Shown piece after piece: positions 61,005 to 64,000 of a DNA stretch of 64,000 nt. Position numbers and translations under genes: made by a program. Under the pieces are notes generated by a model that had not been told where the DNA came from, searched no databases, and was given only the letters and a program-made list of their open reading frames with translations. How positions within the stretch are numbered: position 1 is the first letter of the stretch; each line of letters starts with the position of its first letter. The stretch spans positions 1-64,000 of the forward strand of contig JBBELK010001240.1 in assembly GCA_037783545.1 (NCBI GenBank), given 5' to 3'. The DNA is from Henricia sp. BOLD:AAB3569 (taxonomy: Eukaryota; Echinodermata; Asteroidea; Spinulosida; Echinasteridae).

Positions 61005-62192
61005 GTGGCTGTCTGTATACACCTCTTTGGGGTACTCCTGAGTTGTGCGCATGCTCAGTCATTCGGACTGTCGTTAACGCACCGCAGTTTGGCTCGGCAA
61101 TTTGGTCAAAGTGTGGTCCAAACGTCGGCAAATTTGGAGGTCGAATAATGTTCCGACGAACTTCAAATTGTGCATGCCCTAAACTCTCTATATTGCGCAC
61201 TTGTCATAAAAAATTGACAGACTGTCGCCGGGAAATGGCAGAGAAATTTCAAAGTTCAGAAAAAACTGGGTTGAGGCTTCCTGACTGCTCTCACGTAAAC
61301 CGTGGCTGTCTGTACACACCTCTTTGGGGTACTCCTGAGTTGTGCGCATGCTCAGTCATTCGGACTGTCGTTAACGCACCGCAGTTTGGCTCGGCAATTT
61401 GGTCAAAGTGTGGTCCAAACGTCGGCAAATTTGGAGGTCGAAAAATGTTCCGACGAACTTCAAATTTTGCATGCCCTAAACTCTCTATATTGCGCACTTG
61501 TCATAAAAAATTGACAGACTTTCGCCGGGAAATGGCAGAGAAATTTCAAAGTTTAGAAAAAACTGGGTTTAGGCTTCCTGACTGCTCTCACGCAAACCGT
61601 GGCTGTCTGTACACACCTCTTTGGAGTACTCCTGAGTTGTGCGCATGCTCAGTCATTCGGACTGTCGTTAACGCACCGCAGTTTGGCTCGGCAATTTGGT
61701 CAAAGTGTGGTCCAAACGTCGGCAAATTTGGAGGTCGAATAATGTTCCGACGAACTTCAAATTTTGCATGCCCTAAACTCTCTATATTGCGCACTTGTCA
61801 TAAAAAATTGACAGACTTTCGCCGGGAAATGGCAGAGAAATTTCAAAGTTTAGAAAAAACTGGGTTGAGGCTTCCTGACTGCTCTCACGTAAACCGTGGC
61901 TGTCTGTACACACCTCTTTGGGGTACTCCTGAGTTGTGCGCATGCTCAGTCATTCGGACTGTCGTTAACGCACCGCAGTTTGGCTCGGCAATTTGGTCAA
62001 AGTGTTGTCCAAACGTCGGCAAATTTGGAGGTCGAAAAATGTTCCGACGAACTTCAAATTTTGCATGCCCTAAACTCTCTATATTGCGCACTTGTCATAA
62101 AAAATTGACAGACTTTCGCCGGGAAATGGCAGAGAAATTTCAAAGTTTAGAAAAAACTGGGTTGAGGCTTTCTGACTGCTCTCACGCAAACC
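61005..62192 (+). repeat. Four-monomer A/B HOR (1,188 bp), copy 1
   Basis: A-B-A-B units: A with AAATTGTGCATG, GACTGTCGCC and AAGTTCAGAA; B; A with TTTGGAGTACTCC; B with GTGTTGTCC. The set repeats directly. TGTATACAC at 61,016 is private to this copy. Confidence 0.9.
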
Positions 62193-63380
62193 GTGGATGT
62201 CTGTACACACCTCTTTGGGGTACTCCTGAGTTGTGCACATGCTCAGTCATTCGGACTGTCGTTAACGCACCGCAGTTTGGCTCGGCAATTTGGTCAAAGT
62301 GTGGTCCAAACGTCGGCAAATTTGGAGGTCGAATAATGTTCCGACGAACTTCAAATTGTGCATGCCCTAAACTCTCTATATTGCGCACTTGTCATAAAAA
62401 ATTGACAGACTGTCGCCGGGAAATGGCAGAGAAATTTCAAAGTTCAGAAAAAACTGGGTTGAGGCTTCCTGACTGCTCTCACGTAAACCGTGGCTGTCTG
62501 TACACACCTCTTTGGGGTACTCCTGAGTTGTGCGCATGCTCAGTCATTCGGACTGTCGTTAACGCACCGCAGTTTGGCTCGGCAATTTGGTCAAAGTGTG
62601 GTCCAAACGTCGGCAAATTTGGAGGTCGAAAAATGTTCCGACGAACTTCAAATTTTGCATGCCCTAAACTCTCTATATTGCGCACTTGTCATAAAAAATT
62701 GACAGACTTTCGCCGGGAAATGGCAGAGAAATTTCAAAGTTTAGAAAAAACTGGGTTTAGGCTTCCTGACTGCTCTCACGCAAACCGTGGCTGTCTGTAC
62801 ACACCTCTTTGGAGTACTCCTGAGTTGTGCGCATGCTCAGTCATTCGGACTGTCGTTAACGCACCGCAGTTTGGCTCGGCAATTTGGTCAAAGTGTGGTC
62901 CAAACGTCGGCAAATTTGGAGGTCGAATAATGTTCCGACGAACTTCAAATTTTGCATGCCCTAAACTCTCTATATTGCGCACTTGTCATAAAAAATTGAC
63001 AGACTTTCGCCGGGAAATGGCAGAGAAATTTCAAAGTTTAGAAAAAACTGGGTTGAGGCTTCCTGACTGCTCTCACGTAAACCGTGGCTGTCTGTACACA
63101 CCTCTTTGGGGTACTCCTGAGTTGTGCGCATGCTCAGTCATTCGGACTGTCGTTAACGCACCGCAGTTTGGCTCGGCAATTTGGTCAAAGTGTTGTCCAA
63201 ACGTCGGCAAATTTGGAGGTCGAAAAATGTTCCGACGAACTTCAAATTTTGCATGCCCTAAACTCTCTATATTGCGCACTTGTCATAAAAAATTGACAGA
63301 CTTTCGCCGGGAAATGGCAGAGAAATTTCAAAGTTTAGAAAAAACTGGGTTGAGGCTTTCTGACTGCTCTCACGCAAACC
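62193..63380 (+). repeat. Four-monomer A/B HOR (1,188 bp), copy 2
   Basis: Same markers as 61,005-62,192, plus TGGATGTC at the start and TTGTGCACATG at about 62,236. Both copies end with GGCTTTCTGAC before the next unit. Confidence 0.9.
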
Positions 63381-64000
63381 GTGGATGTCTGTACACACCT
63401 CTTTGGGGTACTCCTGAGTTGTGCGCATGCTCAGTCATTCGGACTGTCGTTAACGCACCGCAGTTTGGCTCGGCAATTTGGTCAAAGTGTGGTCCAAACG
63501 TCGGCAAATTTGGAGGTCGAAAAATGTTCCGACGAACTTCAAATTTGCATGCCCTAAACTCTCTATATTGCGCACTTGTCATAAAAAATTGACAGACTTT
63601 CGCCGGGAAATGGCAGAGAAATTTCAAAGTTTAGAAAAAACTGGGTTTAGGCTTCCTAACTGCTCTCACGCAAACCGTGGCTGTCTGTACACACCTCTTT
63701 GTGGTACTCCTGAGTTGTGCGCATGCTCAGTCATTCGGACTGTCGTTAACGCACCGCAGTTTGGCTCGGCAATTTGGTCAAAGTGTGGTCCAAACGTCGG
63801 CAAATTTGGAGGTCGAATAATGCTCCGACGAACTTCAAATTTTGCATGCCCTAAACTCTCTATATTGCGCACTTGTCATAAAAAATTGACAGACTGTCGC
63901 CGGGAAATGGCAGAGAAATTTCAAAGTTTAGAAAAAACTGGGTTGAGGCTTCCTGACTGCTCTCACGTAAACCGTGGCTGTCTGTACACACCTCTTTGGG
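63381..64000 (+). repeat. Right-end satellite units, truncated by the window
   Basis: A unit with TGGATGTC and the one-base-short CAAATTTGCATG (about 63,542), then a type A unit (CTTTGTGGTAC, AATAATG with a private GCTCCGACG, GACTGTCGCC), then the start of a type B unit. The order resembles the end of the eight-monomer block, so another such block may begin here. Confidence 0.8.

Larger units (their letters stand above)
1..64000 (+). repeat. 297-bp satellite DNA array, about 213 head-to-tail monomers
   Basis: One unit of 297 bp (often 298 bp) repeats without a break in orientation across the window, interrupted only by two SINEs. Each unit carries the same landmarks in order: GTGGCTGTCTGTACACAC, a GTTAAC hexamer, GGCAATTTGGTC, GGCAAATTTGG, AAAAATGTTCCGACGAAC, TTTTGCATGCCC, TATATTGCGCAC, GACAGACTTTCGCCGGG and GCAGAGAAATTTCAAAG. 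Most units differ from the consensus at zero to three positions. The 298-bp length comes almost always from an extra A in one of two A-runs (after TTGTCAT, or before CTGGGTTG). Both window ends fall inside a monomer, so the true array is longer. I do not recognise the monomer as a named satellite family. Its role (centromeric, heterochromatic or other) cannot be told from sequence. Confidence 0.98.

Noticed and set aside
60212-63592. Very long open reading frames on the + strand as real protein genes
   Set aside because: They follow from a 297-bp period with one stop-free frame. Starts are mostly TTG or GTG, the frame is broken by 298-bp units across the array, and no known domain is visible. 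Kept only as a low-interest finding.
1-64000. CRISPR array
   Set aside because: The repeat is 297 bp with no variable spacers; the whole unit is conserved. CRISPR repeats are about 20-50 bp with unique spacers, and the SINEs indicate an animal genome.

Overview
The whole window is one block of tandemly repeated satellite DNA. A monomer of about 297 bp (47% GC, counted by hand on one unit) repeats head to tail in a single orientation from the first base to the last, about 213 complete copies. The only other sequence is two SINE insertions. I find no host protein-coding gene, rRNA, functional tRNA, CRISPR array or LTR element. The long stop-free frames exist because the period (297 = 99 x 3) keeps one stop-free frame in register from unit to unit; they are not convincing genes.

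Organism: an animal, probably an invertebrate. The two inserts are tRNA-derived SINEs with a Pol III A box and B box, a tRNA-Glu-like anticodon loop, a central GTGGG...CCCAC domain of the kind found in several metazoan SINE superfamilies, a 3' stem-loop and an (ACA)n tail. CpG is not depleted in the monomer (16 seen, about 17 expected), which fits an invertebrate or an unmethylated array better than a vertebrate. I cannot name the species or the chromosomal position (centromeric, pericentromeric, subtelomeric); all are possible.

Layout. 1-6,250: about 21 monomers of 287-298 bp, full of small indels. 6,250-31,600: homogeneous 297/298-bp units in overlapping, nested higher-order repeats (HORs), with block copies offset by 1,189, 2,380, 3,567, 4,163, 5,943, 5,946 and about 8,325 bp. 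31,600-38,400: mostly near-consensus units, a short A/B dimer patch at 34.3-35.4 kb and three consecutive units sharing one variant at 35.8-36.6 kb. 38,425-41,099: a tandemly duplicated four-monomer block; the first copy carries SINE 1 (38,784-39,070) and the second keeps the same site empty. 43,475-52,390: a near-perfect tandem duplication of a 15-monomer, 4,458-bp block. 55,651-55,937: SINE 2. 56,255-61,004: two copies of an 8-monomer, 2,375-bp block. From 57.9 kb to the end, variant types A and B increasingly alternate as 594-bp dimers and 1,188-bp tetramers. The array runs off both ends of the window.

The main story is turnover: unequal exchange and block duplication spread marker variants through the array, while two young, near-identical SINEs sit in it with intact target-site duplications and have not been amplified with the surrounding units. 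The empty counterpart of site 1 shows that SINE 1 landed after its local four-monomer duplication.
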